Source: Arcobacter sp.
GTDB taxonomy: Bacteria > Campylobacterota > Campylobacteria > Campylobacterales > Arcobacteraceae
Length of the DNA stretch: 6,343 nt
Assembly (NCBI GenBank): GCA_030635995.1
Contig: DAOVXU010000101.1
Location: 1-6,343, forward strand
Direction: 5' to 3'
Shown here piece by piece: positions 6,155 through 6,343 of this stretch (the first letter of the stretch is position 1; each line of letters opens with the position of its first letter). A program made the translations under genes and the position numbers. The notes below the pieces were generated by a model. The model had not been told where the DNA came from, made no database searches, and saw only the letters and a program-made list of their open reading frames with translations.

Positions 6155-6343
6155 ATGAAAAGAATTGAAGCGATTATTAAACCATTTAAACTTGAAGATG
6201 TAAAGGATGCTTTAACTGAAGCTGGTATTACAGGGATGACTGTATCTGATGTAAAGGGTTATGGAAGACAGCAAGGTCACTCTGAGCTTTATAGAGGGGC
6301 TGAATATATTGTTGATTTTTTACCAAAAATTAAACTTGATTTA
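6155..6343 (+). CDS. glnB: PII nitrogen regulatory protein (GlnB/GlnK), 3' partial
   Basis: The first 63 codons of a protein normally about 112 residues long; the right edge cuts it on a codon boundary. It opens MKRIEAIIKPFKLEDV, the PII N-terminal signature. The T-loop is visible: GRQQGHSELYRGAEY at 37-51, with Tyr51, the residue uridylylated in E. coli GlnB and GlnK. The protein is a trimer that senses ATP/ADP and 2-oxoglutarate and reports nitrogen status to partners. D54 and the overall N-terminus resemble E. coli GlnB (GlnK has N54), but the position next to amt points to a GlnK-like job of binding and closing Amt, so the symbol is a naming choice, not a functional one. AGGA at 6144-6147 lies 7 nt before the ATG and supports the start. 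The 202-nt gap after amt, mostly palindrome, leaves open whether the two genes share a transcript. Confidence 0.95.
   Translation, partial: MKRIEAIIKPFKLEDVKDALTEAGITGMTVSDVKGYGRQQGHSELYRGAEYIVDFLPKIKLDL

Overview
The window is AT-rich DNA (strong A/T bias at third codon positions, T-rich promoters with weak -35 boxes). Its gene set fits a Campylobacterota genome, most likely of the Arcobacter group: a chemotaxis-derived signalling pair, an SUV3-like RNA helicase, an Amt transporter and a PII protein. The taxonomic call is inference from composition and gene types, not from a marker gene. All genes lie on the + strand.

Bases 1-2976 hold a two-gene signalling unit. The first gene enters from the left edge and encodes a large soluble composite kinase: receiver domain, Aer-type PAS domain, an unassigned middle region, a histidine phosphotransfer segment, a CheA-type ATPase domain and a C-terminal CheX-type phosphatase domain. 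A TAA codon at 2406-2408 cuts the CheX domain, but the same reading frame continues for 53 more codons to TAA at 2568-2570 and carries the rest of the CheX consensus at exactly the expected spacing. This looks like a nonsense mutation (or a base-call error) in an otherwise intact gene. A stand-alone CheY-like receiver gene follows 19 nt after the second stop. Kinase, phosphatase and receiver could together form a self-contained phosphorylation circuit. A 28-bp palindrome with a T-run ends the unit.

Bases 3038-4730 hold a single gene for an SUV3/DEVQ-type RNA helicase with a basic Asn/Arg/Lys-rich tail. Its -10 box sits so close to the start codon that the mRNA may be leaderless. A terminator-like fold follows it.

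Bases 4745-6343 are a nitrogen-assimilation block: a promoter, the ammonium transporter gene amt, a ~143-bp imperfect palindromic repeat element filling most of the intergenic space, and the first 63 codons of a PII signal protein cut by the right edge. PII proteins of the GlnK type gate Amt channels according to cellular nitrogen state, so the two genes are functional partners, but the order (amt first) and the repeat between them differ from the classical compact glnK-amtB operon.

Points most worth a second look: the in-frame stop inside the CheX domain, the composite kinase architecture beside its CheY, the long palindrome between amt and the PII gene, and the apparently leaderless helicase start.
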